Source of the DNA: SHVO01 sp041906145
GTDB lineage: Bacteria > Pseudomonadota > Alphaproteobacteria > Rhodospirillales > Rhodospirillaceae
Length of the DNA: 64,000 nt
NCBI GenBank assembly: GCA_041906145.1
Contig: JAYRJU010000009.1
Span: 118,672 to 182,671, forward strand
Direction: 5' to 3'
Shown here: piece by piece, positions 1 through 8,617 of the stretch
How positions within the stretch are numbered: the stretch's first letter is position 1
How the letters are laid out: every line of letters begins with the position of its first letter
Position numbers and translations under genes: made by a program
The notes under the pieces: generated by a model
The model's input: the letters and a program-made list of their open reading frames with translations, nothing else
The model's database searches: none
Told to the model about the DNA's origin: nothing

Positions 1-1
1 G

Positions 2-535
2 GGATTTTGCTTGGTGAACAACGCGGTCGTCGGCGCCATGCATGCGCGCGCCGCGCATGGCCACCAGCGCGTGGCGGTGGTGGATTTCGATGTGCATCAC
101 GGCAACGGCACACAGGAGATGTTCTGGGAGGATGCCGATGCGTTCTATGCCTCCACTCACCAGTATCCCTTTTATCCGGGGACCGGCGGTGTGCGGGAGC
201 GGGGCGCACACGGGAATATCGTAAATGTACCGCTTGCGGCCGGGTCTGGTTCGGACATTTTCCGCAGCCGGTTCTCGGATGAAATCCTGCCGGCGCTGGA
301 GGCCTTCAAGCCCGGTCTCGTCCTCATTTCCGCCGGCTTTGACGCCCATAAGGACGATCCCCTGGCCGAACTGCGGCTGACGGAGGCCGATTTCGCCTGG
401 GCGACGGCCAAGCTTATGGATGTGGCCCGGAAAGTCTGCGGCGGACGGGTAGTATCGGTGCTCGAAGGGGGTTACAACCTGGACGCATTGGCGGACTGTG
501 CGACGGCGCATGTCCAAACTCTGAAGGATCACTAG
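2..535 (+). CDS. Histone deacetylase family protein, 5'-truncated
   Basis: C-terminal part of a zinc-dependent deacetylase of the histone deacetylase/acetoin utilization (AcuC/AphA) superfamily, which removes acyl groups from acetylated amines. The frame is already open at base 2 and reads GFCLVNN, a conserved interior motif, so the true start lies left of the window. DFDVHHGNGTQ carries the zinc-binding Asp and His, GFDAHKDDP supplies the second metal Asp, and LEGGYNL is the usual C-terminal loop. The stop is followed directly by the xseB ATG, so the genes are probably cotranscribed. The physiological substrate cannot be told from the sequence. Confidence 0.85.
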   Translation, partial: GFCLVNNAVVGAMHARAAHGHQRVAVVDFDVHHGNGTQEMFWEDADAFYASTHQYPFYPGTGGVRERGAHGNIVNVPLAAGSGSDIFRSRFSDEILPALEAFKPGLVLISAGFDAHKDDPLAELRLTEADFAWATAKLMDVARKVCGGRVVSVLEGGYNLDALADCATAHVQTLKDH

Positions 536-781
536 ATGGCGAAGGGTACCGTCCCGGCCGACATCGCGGCCATGGGCTTCGAAGAGGCCATGAAGGAACT
601 GGAACGCATCGTGCGGGAGCTGGAAAGCGGACAGGTAAAGCTGGACGATGCGGTGAAGGCCTATGAGCGCGGTACCGCGCTGAAGACCCATTGCGAGAGC
701 AAGCTGGCGGAAGCGCGCACAAAGGTCGAGAAGATCACAGGCATCGGCAAGACTCTCGGTCTGGAGCCGGCGAGTGACTAG
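536..781 (+). CDS. xseB: Exodeoxyribonuclease VII small subunit
   Basis: Small subunit of exodeoxyribonuclease VII, which together with XseA degrades single-stranded DNA to oligonucleotides. The 81-residue protein has the family core: FEEAMKELERIVRELESG, then LDDAVKAYERG, then a charged helix ending in KVEKI. The length is normal for XseB. It begins at the ATG immediately after the preceding stop and its end overlaps the GTG start of ispA (GTGA). The xseB-ispA-dxs order is a recurring bacterial arrangement, which supports the call. Confidence 0.93.
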   Translation: MAKGTVPADIAAMGFEEAMKELERIVRELESGQVKLDDAVKAYERGTALKTHCESKLAEARTKVEKITGIGKTLGLEPASD

Positions 782-1694
782 CGCGGCGGCGACTATGATG
801 AACATGTCCGCGGATTTCAAAGCAGTTCTTTCGGAAGTTGGCTCGGCGATGAATGCCGAGCTTGATCGCTTGTTGCCGGCGGTGCCTGGTCCCGAAAATC
901 GGGTCGTGGACGCGATGCGCTACGCCGCGCTGGATGGCGGCAAAAGACTGCGCCCCTTCCTGGTATGCGTCAGCGCCGATCTGTTCAACGTTCCGCGTGC
1001 CCGGGCTTTGCGCGCGGCGGCCGCCATCGAAATGGTGCACTGCTATTCGCTGGTGCATGACGATCTGCCCGCCATGGACGATGACGATCTGCGCCGCGGG
1101 CGACCGACGGTGCATAAGAAATTCGATGAAGCGACTGCGATCCTTGCGGGCGATGCGCTGCTCACCGAAGCCTTCACTGTGCTCGCCGACGAAGCGACGC
1201 ATCCCGATGGTGCGGTGCGCGCGAACCTTGTCGCGGACCTCGCGCAGGCGTCGGGCGCCAAGGGCATGGTTGGCGGTCAGATGATAGATCTGATGGCCAT
1301 TGGACTTAACCTGGATCAAGCCGGGCTGACGCGTCTCCAGAACATGAAAACGGGTTGCCTCATCGCGGGCGCCTGCCGCTTGGGGGCAATCCTGGGCGGC
1401 GCGGGGGCCATGGACCGCGATGCCTTGGGCGCCTATGGGATCACCATGGGGCTCGCATTCCAGATCGCCGACGACGTGCTGGACGTGGAATCCTCGGCGG
1501 ATGTCACGGGGAAGGCGACAGGCAAGGACGCGGCCGCCGGAAAGGCGACTTTTGTATCCCGCCTGGGGCTTGAAGGTGCTAAGACTTATGCCCGTGAATT
1601 GGCCGAAACGGCGGCGCGGCACCTCGAGCCTTTTGGCGAGCGTGCGGGCGTGCTTCGGCAGGCGGCGTTCTTCGCCGTGGAGCGGCGTTCTTAG
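774..1694 (+). CDS. ispA: Farnesyl diphosphate synthase (polyprenyl synthetase family)
   Basis: Condenses isopentenyl diphosphate with dimethylallyl and geranyl diphosphate to make farnesyl diphosphate for quinones, undecaprenyl phosphate and hopanoids. The first Asp-rich motif (DDLPAMDDDD, about residues 93-102) and the second (DDVLDVE) are intact, as is GGKRLRP near residue 55. The GTG start is preferred because GGAG lies seven bases upstream and it overlaps the xseB stop; an ATG at 795 is the alternative. The 306-residue length is typical. It is followed by dxs, so precursor supply and chain elongation are probably coexpressed. Exact product chain length is inferred. Confidence 0.93.
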   Translation: MTSAAATMMNMSADFKAVLSEVGSAMNAELDRLLPAVPGPENRVVDAMRYAALDGGKRLRPFLVCVSADLFNVPRARALRAAAAIEMVHCYSLVHDDLPAMDDDDLRRGRPTVHKKFDEATAILAGDALLTEAFTVLADEATHPDGAVRANLVADLAQASGAKGMVGGQMIDLMAIGLNLDQAGLTRLQNMKTGCLIAGACRLGAILGGAGAMDRDALGAYGITMGLAFQIADDVLDVESSADVTGKATGKDAAAGKATFVSRLGLEGAKTYARELAETAARHLEPFGERAGVLRQAAFFAVERRS

Positions 1695-1733
1695 GTTTTG
1701 CCGCGAAGCGGCCAGTATTTCGTGAGTTCTTAA

Positions 1734-3662
1734 ATGTCGTCTTCCGGCGCCCCCCAGACACCGCTTCTCGACCGTGTCGCTTCGTCCCGCGACCTTCGCA
1801 ACCTTTCGATTGAGCAGCTGACGCAGCTCTCGGACGAACTGCGCGCGGAAACCATCCATCAGGTCTCGCGGACCGGCGGTCACCTCGGCGCAGGGCTCGG
1901 CGTCGTGGAACTCACGGTCGCCATCCATCACGTGTTCGAGACCCCGACGGACCGGTTGATCTGGGACGTCGGTCATCAGTGCTATCCGCACAAGATCCTG
2001 ACGGGCCGCCGCGACCGGATGTCCACCATCCGTCAAAAAGACGGTCTGTCGGGTTTCACCCTGCGCACGGAAAGCGAATACGACCCTTTTGGCGCGGGCC
2101 ACAGCTCGACGTCGATCTCGGCCGGCCTCGGCATGGCCGTGGCGCGCGACCTCGCGGGCCGGGACAATCACGTCATTGCGGTCATCGGCGACGGCGCCAT
2201 GAGCGCGGGCATGGCTTACGAAGCCATGAACAACGCGGGCAGCCTCAAGAGCCGGCTGATCGTGATCCTCAACGACAACGATATGTCCATCGCGCCGCCG
2301 GTCGGCGCCATGAGCGCCTATCTCTCGCGCCTGTTCTCGTCGAACTCTTATCTCAATATTCGCGAGGCCCTGAAGCAGATCGCGACGCGCTTCCCCAAGC
2401 CCATTGAGAACGCGGCGCGTCGCGTCGAGGAATACGGCCGCGGCATGGTGACCGGTGGGACGTTGTTCGAGGAGCTCGGCTTCTATTACGTGGGCCCTAT
2501 CGATGGCCACAAGGTCGACCAACTGGTGCCCGTGCTGCGCAACGTGCGCGACAGCGAAGCGACGGGGCCGTTCCTGATCCATGCCGTGACCAAGAAGGGC
2601 AAAGGCTATCCCCCGGCGGAAGCCTCGGCCGACAAGTATCACGGCGTGACGAAATTCGATGTCGTGTCCGGCACGCAGTCCAAAGCCGCCGCCAAGGCGC
2701 CGCAGTATCAGAACGTGTTCGCCAAAGCGCTGATCGCCGAGGCCGCGGTGGACGATAAGATCATCGCCATCAACGCCGCGATGCCGAGCGGCACGGGCCT
2801 TGACAAGTTCGCCGATAAATTCCCGAACCGCTGCTTCGATGTCGGCATCGCCGAACAGCATGCGGTGACTTTCGCCGCCGGTCTGGCGACCGAAGGCTAT
2901 AAACCTTTCTGCGCCATCTATTCGACCTTCCTGCAGCGCGCCTACGATCAAGTGGTGCATGACGTGGCCGTGCAGAACCTGCCGGTCCGTTTCGCCATGG
3001 ACCGCGCCGGTTTCGTCGGCGCCGACGGCGCGACGCACCAAGGCACATTCGACCTCGCGTATCTGTCGTGCCTGCCGAACATGGTGATCATGGCGGCGGC
3101 CGACGAGGCGGAATTGATGCACATGGTGGCCACGGCGGCCGCGCATAACACGGGCCCCATTGCCGTGCGCTATCCGCGCGGTGAGGGCACGGGCGTGGAA
3201 CTGCCGGAACGCGGTACGCCCATCGAGATCGGCCAAGGCCGTGTCATCCGCGAAGGTTCCAAGGTCGCGCTGCTCAGCCTCGGCACGCGCCTCGCCGAGT
3301 GCCTCAAGGCGGCTGATGATCTCGCCGCGCGCGGCCTGTCGACCACGGTTGTGGATGCACGGTTCGCCAAACCGCTCGACGCGGCGCTGATCGAGCGTCT
3401 CGCACGCACGCACGAAGTGCTGGTGACGGTGGAAGAGGGCTCTTCGGGCGGTTTCGGCGCGAGTGTGCTCCAGCACCTGGCGGCGCGCGGCCTGCTCGAT
3501 CACGGCCTCAAAATCCGCACCCTGTGCATCCCAGATGAATTCTTCGAGCACGCCAAGCCTGAAGATCAATTGCTAGCGGCGGGCTTGATGGCGCCGTCCA
3601 TCTCGCAGACAGCTTTGTCGGCGCTCGGCGTCGTTGCGGGCGACAAGCCAGCTCGTGCCTGA
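1734..3662 (+). CDS. dxs: 1-deoxy-D-xylulose-5-phosphate synthase
   Basis: Thiamine-diphosphate enzyme joining pyruvate and glyceraldehyde 3-phosphate, the first step of the MEP isoprenoid pathway. The 642-residue protein has the usual three parts: an N-terminal TPP-binding region (GHQCYPHKILTGR, then VIGDGAMSAGMAYEAMN with the GDG...N cofactor motif), a central pyrimidine-binding transketolase domain (FDVGIAEQHAVTFAAGLA) and a C-terminal domain (VTVEEGSSGGFG). It follows ispA by about 40 bases and overlaps the next gene, so it sits in the middle of the operon. Length and motifs match the family closely. Confidence 0.96.
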   Translation: MSSSGAPQTPLLDRVASSRDLRNLSIEQLTQLSDELRAETIHQVSRTGGHLGAGLGVVELTVAIHHVFETPTDRLIWDVGHQCYPHKILTGRRDRMSTIRQKDGLSGFTLRTESEYDPFGAGHSSTSISAGLGMAVARDLAGRDNHVIAVIGDGAMSAGMAYEAMNNAGSLKSRLIVILNDNDMSIAPPVGAMSAYLSRLFSSNSYLNIREALKQIATRFPKPIENAARRVEEYGRGMVTGGTLFEELGFYYVGPIDGHKVDQLVPVLRNVRDSEATGPFLIHAVTKKGKGYPPAEASADKYHGVTKFDVVSGTQSKAAAKAPQYQNVFAKALIAEAAVDDKIIAINAAMPSGTGLDKFADKFPNRCFDVGIAEQHAVTFAAGLATEGYKPFCAIYSTFLQRAYDQVVHDVAVQNLPVRFAMDRAGFVGADGATHQGTFDLAYLSCLPNMVIMAAADEAELMHMVATAAAHNTGPIAVRYPRGEGTGVELPERGTPIEIGQGRVIREGSKVALLSLGTRLAECLKAADDLAARGLSTTVVDARFAKPLDAALIERLARTHEVLVTVEEGSSGGFGASVLQHLAARGLLDHGLKIRTLCIPDEFFEHAKPEDQLLAAGLMAPSISQTALSALGVVAGDKPARA

Positions 3663-4395
3663 GAAGATTCGTCTCGATCAATTGCTCGTCGACCGCGGCC
3701 TCGTTGAGAGCCGCACCAAGGCGCAGGCCGTCATCATGGCGGGCCTGGTTTATTCCGGCGAACAGAAGCTGACGTCGGCGGGCGCGAAGTTCGACGGTGA
3801 AACGGCGATCACGCTGCGCGGCCAGCCGCACCCCTGGGTGTCGCGCGGCGGACTCAAGCTCGAGCACGGCCTGAGACACTTCGGGTTTGATGCCAAGGAC
3901 CGCATCTGCGTTGACGTGGGTTCCTCGACCGGAGGATTCACGGACGTGCTGCTGAGCAACGGCGCGGCAAAGGTCTACGCCGTAGATGTCGGCTACGGGC
4001 AACTCGCCCACAAGCTCCGCATCGATCCGCGCGTGGTGGTGATGGAACGCACCAATGCCCGTACGCTGGACGTTGCTCAAATCCCCGATCCCATCGGCGC
4101 GGTCGTATGCGATGCGAGTTTCATCGGCTTGCGTACCGTCTTGCCGGCCGCCATGGCGCTGACCGTGTCGGGCGCCTGGATGATCGCGCTGATCAAACCG
4201 CAGTTCGAAGTGGGCAAGGACCGCGTCGGCAAGAAGGGGGTCGTGCGCGATCCCGCCCTTCACGAGGAAGTTTGCGCGACGATTTCGGGTTGGCTTACGG
4301 AACAGACGGGTTGGAGTGTGATTGGGATTGAGAAAAGCCCAATCACCGGCCCCGAGGGAAATGTAGAATTCCTGATCGGCGCGCGGCGGGCTTAA
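3655..4395 (+). CDS. tlyA: TlyA family rRNA methyltransferase (S4 plus FtsJ-like domains)
   Basis: Predicted S-adenosylmethionine-dependent 2'-O-methyltransferase of the TlyA/hemolysin A family, which modifies ribosomal RNA. The N-terminal S4 RNA-binding domain (about residues 3-60) contains RLDQLLVDRGLVESRTKAQ. The methyltransferase domain begins with CVDVGSSTGGFTDVLL, the SAM-binding glycine loop, and includes IKPQFE near residue 180. I prefer the GTG at 3655, which overlaps the dxs stop and puts the S4 domain near the N terminus; a TTG at 3634 adds seven residues. Whether it methylates 16S, 23S or both is not decidable here. Confidence 0.88.
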   Translation: MPEKIRLDQLLVDRGLVESRTKAQAVIMAGLVYSGEQKLTSAGAKFDGETAITLRGQPHPWVSRGGLKLEHGLRHFGFDAKDRICVDVGSSTGGFTDVLLSNGAAKVYAVDVGYGQLAHKLRIDPRVVVMERTNARTLDVAQIPDPIGAVVCDASFIGLRTVLPAAMALTVSGAWMIALIKPQFEVGKDRVGKKGVVRDPALHEEVCATISGWLTEQTGWSVIGIEKSPITGPEGNVEFLIGARRA

Positions 4396-4770
4396 TTACC
4401 AAAGCAACGTTGTCGGATTCGGGATCGCTTTGCGATCGAGAGCGTAAATCAGACCTTTGACGCAGCGGATCAACATCCAAATCCCTAACGCGAAAATAAT
4501 CACCCAGCCGATGAGGATCAGCAGGAGCGCCACGCCGATGAGCCCTCCGAGCAGGGCATACCAGAAGGTCCTTGTTTGATAGCGGTAGTGACTGAGGGCG
4601 ACGGGATCCGCGCCCTCCTGTTTCACATGCGCGACAATAACACCAGCGATGGCGGTGATGCCGACGAGGTAGCTGGCGAAATAGAGAACATAGACGGCGA
4701 TGGGCCAGGTCTGCGGCTCCGTGCTGATGACCGGTTGAGCCGGGACCGCTTGCGTGTCCATCGCTGTCAT
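4396..4770 (-). CDS. Small DUF4870-like integral membrane protein
   Basis: Membrane protein of 124 residues with about three transmembrane helices: VYVLYFASYLVGITAIAGVIVA, WYALLGGLIGVALLLILIGW and IFALGIWMLIRCVKGLIYAL. The soluble N terminus is short and proline-rich. The pattern resembles the DUF4870/COG3671 group of uncharacterised membrane proteins; no enzymatic motif is visible. It lies 10 bases downstream of sppA on the same strand and is probably cotranscribed with it. Its stop codon abuts the convergent tlyA stop. Function unknown. Confidence 0.75.
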   Translation of the reverse strand: MTAMDTQAVPAQPVISTEPQTWPIAVYVLYFASYLVGITAIAGVIVAHVKQEGADPVALSHYRYQTRTFWYALLGGLIGVALLLILIGWVIIFALGIWMLIRCVKGLIYALDRKAIPNPTTLLW

Positions 4771-4780
4771 CGTTGTTTCC

Positions 4781-6565
4781 CTATTTCACCGCAACCGGCG
4801 CCATATAAAGTTGTGTCCCTGGTCTGTTCGCCGATTCCAATTCGTTCATCACCGGGGTGATGGCATTGCCAATCTGAACCAGTGTCTGTATGGCGCTCAT
4901 GATGCCGAACGGAAGGTCTGGGTTTCCGAACCCGCTAAGAAGCTCGGCGAGGCGGCCCTTCGGTTTCGGGAATGCGACGAGTTCCAGCGTGTCGGTGGGC
5001 TGTAAACCGACTTTTGTCTTGGTGTAGTCGATGGCCTTCGACAAGCCGCCCAGCTCATCGACGAGGCCGGCGGCGAGGGCATCTTTGCCGCTCCATACAC
5101 GACCGCGCGCGACCTTCTCGATCTCTTCCTGAGTCTTCCCGCGCCCTTGCGCCGCCTTGCCTGTGAAGTCGGCATAGGTGGCATCCAGCATCTGATTTAG
5201 GCGCACGAGCTGCTGTGGGGTGAAGTCGGTCGTCGAACTGAAGATGCCGGCCGATTCACCGAATGTAATACGCTCGAAATTGACGTCGAGCTTCTCCATG
5301 GCGCCGCCGACAACCACTTTCCCCATAACGACGCCGATGGAACCGGTGATGGTGGCAGGCTGAGCAAAGATGCGATCGGCGGGCATGGAGATGAAGTACC
5401 CGCCGGACGCTGCGAGATTACCCATGCTGACGATGACCGGCTTTTTCTTGTCCTTCGCCTTCACGACTTCGCGCCAGATGGTGTCCGAAGCGACATAGGA
5501 ACCGCCAGGGCTGTCGACGCGGATCAATACGGCTGCGATATCCTTGTCCGCCAGCGCGTCGCGCACAGCCTTCGCCATCACCCCGGAGCGGACGCCGGTC
5601 GCGTTGCTGAACAGGTTCGGTTCCTCTTCCTCGTCGCCGCGCACGATTTCGCCCACGGCGTTGATGATGGCGATCTTCTTGGAGGCGCCTTTGCCCGAAT
5701 AGCCAAGATCGAGATACTCGCTGATATTGAGGTCGCTGGCGCCGGCGGATTTTTCCTTCACGGCGGCATCGAATTCATCGCGATAGCCGAGCGCGTCGAC
5801 GAGGCCGCTCTCGCGGGCTTCGCTGGCCAGGAGGGGGCCGCGATCAACCAGCGTTCTCACCGCCTCAGGGGCAATCTTACGGCTTTCCGCGATGCCCGTC
5901 ACCATTTGGTCGAACCAAGAGCCGAGCAGAGCCGTCAGCGCCTCGCGGTTGGCGGCGGACATGCTGGAATTGGTCAAGGGCTCGCCCGCGCTCTTGTATT
6001 CTTTGCGCTGGAGGAACGAGGCCTTGATGCCAAAGCGATCCAAGAGGTCCTTGAAGAAGTACTGCTCGGTGCCGATACCCGCGACGCCCACAGTGCCGGA
6101 CGGTTGTACCCAGATGTTGTTGAACGCTGAGGCGAGGTAATAGGACGGCATAGCGCCGACCGTCTCACCCATCGTTTCGGAGAAGAGGTAAGTCGGCTTC
6201 CCGGAGGTTTCGAACTCCGCGATCATGTCGCGCACTTCCTGCACCTGCGCGAGGCCCAGCGGCGAGACGCTCAATGTGGCGCGCAACGCGACCACGCGCG
6301 GATCATCCTTGGCCCGGCGCAGCGCGATCACGGCATCCTGCATGCGGGGCTTTGATCTACCCAGTCCGGCGAAACCATTGTGGGCGCGGCCTTCGGATAT
6401 TTCTTTATCGAGATCGAGGGTGAGGACGATCTTATCCGGCGCACGGGCCTTGTGGTCGTCGCCTTTGAAGCTGGAGACCGCGTAGACAAGGCCGACGAAG
6501 ACCACGATGACGAGAACGCCCAGGCTCGCCAGAAGGCCGAGGAGAAACTTTCCGAATGTACGCAT
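4781..6565 (-). CDS. sppA: Signal peptide peptidase SppA, 67K type
   Basis: Membrane-anchored serine protease that cleaves signal peptides after their release from secreted proteins. At 594 residues it is the long, tandem-domain form found in Gram-negative bacteria. One N-terminal transmembrane segment (LLGLLASLGVLVIVVFVGLVYAV) anchors it. The catalytic Lys lies in EYKSAGEP near residue 191 in the first domain, and the nucleophile Ser in NLAASGGYF near residue 387 in the second. Both are present, so the enzyme should be active. It follows aroC by about 50 bases on the same strand. Confidence 0.94.
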   Translation of the reverse strand: MRTFGKFLLGLLASLGVLVIVVFVGLVYAVSSFKGDDHKARAPDKIVLTLDLDKEISEGRAHNGFAGLGRSKPRMQDAVIALRRAKDDPRVVALRATLSVSPLGLAQVQEVRDMIAEFETSGKPTYLFSETMGETVGAMPSYYLASAFNNIWVQPSGTVGVAGIGTEQYFFKDLLDRFGIKASFLQRKEYKSAGEPLTNSSMSAANREALTALLGSWFDQMVTGIAESRKIAPEAVRTLVDRGPLLASEARESGLVDALGYRDEFDAAVKEKSAGASDLNISEYLDLGYSGKGASKKIAIINAVGEIVRGDEEEEPNLFSNATGVRSGVMAKAVRDALADKDIAAVLIRVDSPGGSYVASDTIWREVVKAKDKKKPVIVSMGNLAASGGYFISMPADRIFAQPATITGSIGVVMGKVVVGGAMEKLDVNFERITFGESAGIFSSTTDFTPQQLVRLNQMLDATYADFTGKAAQGRGKTQEEIEKVARGRVWSGKDALAAGLVDELGGLSKAIDYTKTKVGLQPTDTLELVAFPKPKGRLAELLSGFGNPDLPFGIMSAIQTLVQIGNAITPVMNELESANRPGTQLYMAPVAVK

Positions 6566-6614
6566 CGTGGCTCCTAGTTAAAACAGCGCCCCCGAACGTC
6601 CCCCCGGACGTGTG

Positions 6615-7700
6615 TTAGGTATTTTGCGCCTGATGGCGCAAGAGATGATCGGCTAGAACGGCCGCGACCATGGCTTCTGCAACAGGTACGCCGCGAATGC
6701 CGACGCAGGGATCATGACGCCCCTTGGTCATGATCTCGGTGTCATTGCCGTGAATATCTATGGTTTTGCGCGGCGCGAGGATCGAACTGGTGGGCTTGAT
6801 GGCGACGCGCGCGACGATGGGCTGGCCCGTCGAGATACCGCCCAGGATGCCGCCGGCTTTGTTCGAAAGAAATTCGACAGCACCGTCCGTGCCGGCGCGC
6901 ATTTCGTCGGCGTTCTCTTCGCCCGAAAGCGCGGCGGATTCAAAGCCGGCGCCGATTTCGACTCCCTTCGCCGCGTTGATTCCCATGAGTGCGCCGGCGA
7001 TGTCGGCGTCGAGCTTCGCGTAGATGGGCGCTCCTAGACCGACGGGAATGCCCTCGGCGACCACTTCGATCACGGCGCCGCAGGACGATCCCTGTTTGCG
7101 AACGCCTTCAAGATAGCTGGCCCAGCCTTCGGCCGCCTTTGCGTCCGGCGTGAAAAACGGATTGCGTTCGACTTCGGCCCAATCCCAGTTCGCGCGGTCG
7201 ACGCGATGCGGCCCCATTTGGATGAGAGCGCCGCGAATGGACACACCGTTCCCCAAGCGCGCGGCGAGGATCTTGCGTGCAATGGCACCAGCGGCGACAC
7301 GCATCGCGGTCTCGCGCGCGGAAGAGCGCCCGCCGCCCCGATAATCGCGGATGCCGTATTTCTTCCAGTAGGTGTAGTCGGCGTGGCCCGGACGGAACTT
7401 CTCGGCGATGTCGCCGTAATCCTTGGAGCGCGCGTCGACATTTTCGACGAGAAGGCCGATGGGCGCGCCAGTGGTGACACCTTCGAATACGCCGGAGAGG
7501 ATTTTGACCGCATCGGGTTCCTGGCGCTGCGTCGTATATTTGGATTGGCCGGGCCGGCGTTTGTCGAGCCAAACCTGGATATCGGCCTCGGTCAGCGCAA
7601 TGCGCGGCGGCACGCCATCGACGACACAGCCGATGGCGGGCCCATGGCTCTCGCCGAAGGTCGTGAAGCGAAAGAGCGTGCCGAAAGTATTCGCGGACAT
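6615..7700 (-). CDS. aroC: Chorismate synthase
   Basis: Flavin-dependent lyase converting 5-enolpyruvylshikimate 3-phosphate to chorismate, the last common step of aromatic biosynthesis. The 361-residue sequence opens with the family signature TFGESHGPAIGCVVDG and contains KYGIRDYRGGGRSSARETA and GAINAAKG-type elements (GINAAKGVEIGAGF). Length is typical. It begins six bases after fabI ends, so the two are almost certainly cotranscribed; this fabI-aroC linkage occurs in other alphaproteobacteria. No truncation or missing motif was seen. Confidence 0.96.
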   Translation of the reverse strand: MSANTFGTLFRFTTFGESHGPAIGCVVDGVPPRIALTEADIQVWLDKRRPGQSKYTTQRQEPDAVKILSGVFEGVTTGAPIGLLVENVDARSKDYGDIAEKFRPGHADYTYWKKYGIRDYRGGGRSSARETAMRVAAGAIARKILAARLGNGVSIRGALIQMGPHRVDRANWDWAEVERNPFFTPDAKAAEGWASYLEGVRKQGSSCGAVIEVVAEGIPVGLGAPIYAKLDADIAGALMGINAAKGVEIGAGFESAALSGEENADEMRAGTDGAVEFLSNKAGGILGGISTGQPIVARVAIKPTSSILAPRKTIDIHGNDTEIMTKGRHDPCVGIRGVPVAEAMVAAVLADHLLRHQAQNT

Positions 7701-7706
7701 AATTCA

Positions 7707-8543
7707 CTACTTGGCGAGGTTCGCGCCGTTAAGCAGATCCGCAATGCCTTGTGAGGATTCAGGCGCGAGCATGCCGACGACATGATAGCCGCAGTCCACA
7801 TGGTGAACTTCGCCGGTCACACCGCTCGAGAGATCGCTGATGAAATAAAGGCCCGACTTGCCCACGTCCTCGATGGTGACGTTGCGGTCCATCGGAGCGT
7901 TGAGCTCGTTCCACTTCAGGATGTAGCGGAAATCGCCAATGCCCGACGCCGCGAGGGTCTTGATGGGACCTGCGGAGATGGCGTTCACACGGATGTTCTT
8001 GGAGCCGAGATCGGCGGCGAGATAGCGCGTGCTGGCTTCGAGCGCGGCTTTGGCGACACCCATCACATTGTAGTGCGGCATCACGCGTTCCGCGCCGTAG
8101 TACGACAAGGTCACGAGACTGCCGCCGTCTTTCATCAACGGTTCGGCGCGGCGGCAGACGTCGGTGAAAGAGAAGCAAGAGATATCCATCGTGCGCAGGA
8201 AGTTCGCGCGGCTGGTCTCGACGTAGCGGCCTTTCAACTCATCCTTGTCGGAAAACGCGATCGCGTGGACCACGAAGTCGAGCCGCCCCCATGTCTTCTC
8301 AATGGCTTCGAACACCGAAGCGACCGAGGCCTCATCCGTGACGTCGCACGACAGGATGAGGGGGCTCTTCACGCCTTCGGCGAGAGGGCGTACGCGCCTT
8401 TCCAGCGCCTCACCCTGATAGGTGAACGCCAAGGTGGCGCCATGCATAGCCGCTTGCTGGGCAATCCCCCAGGCAATCGACCGATCGTTGGCCACACCCA
8501 TGATGAGGCCAAATTTTCCTTCAAGCAAACCGCCGCCACTCAT
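7707..8543 (-). CDS. fabI: Enoyl-[acyl-carrier-protein] reductase (FabI type)
   Basis: NADH-dependent reductase completing each elongation cycle of type II fatty acid synthesis. The 278-residue protein is a short-chain dehydrogenase fold: GVANDRSIAWGIAQ is the modified nucleotide-binding loop of FabI enzymes, and the catalytic residues sit in YNVMGVAKAALE (Tyr-x6-Lys). DFVVHAIAFSDKDELKGRY is also characteristic. It is the first gene of a minus-strand group continuing into aroC, sppA and the small membrane protein. It is divergent from the YihY-type gene, with about 75 bases between them holding both promoters. Confidence 0.95.
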   Translation of the reverse strand: MSGGGLLEGKFGLIMGVANDRSIAWGIAQQAAMHGATLAFTYQGEALERRVRPLAEGVKSPLILSCDVTDEASVASVFEAIEKTWGRLDFVVHAIAFSDKDELKGRYVETSRANFLRTMDISCFSFTDVCRRAEPLMKDGGSLVTLSYYGAERVMPHYNVMGVAKAALEASTRYLAADLGSKNIRVNAISAGPIKTLAASGIGDFRYILKWNELNAPMDRNVTIEDVGKSGLYFISDLSSGVTGEVHHVDCGYHVVGMLAPESSQGIADLLNGANLAK

Positions 8544-8617
8544 GCGTATTTTTCCGAAAACCTTTCGGGAACCAATAACTTAGTGCATCCTACACTAAAG
8601 GCGTTACAGGGCAAGGC

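Noticed and set aside
735..3569. A 944-codon minus-strand open frame across ispA and dxs
   Set aside because: It is antisense to two clearly identified genes, its product is rich in Arg and His with no domain, and it reflects high GC codon bias.
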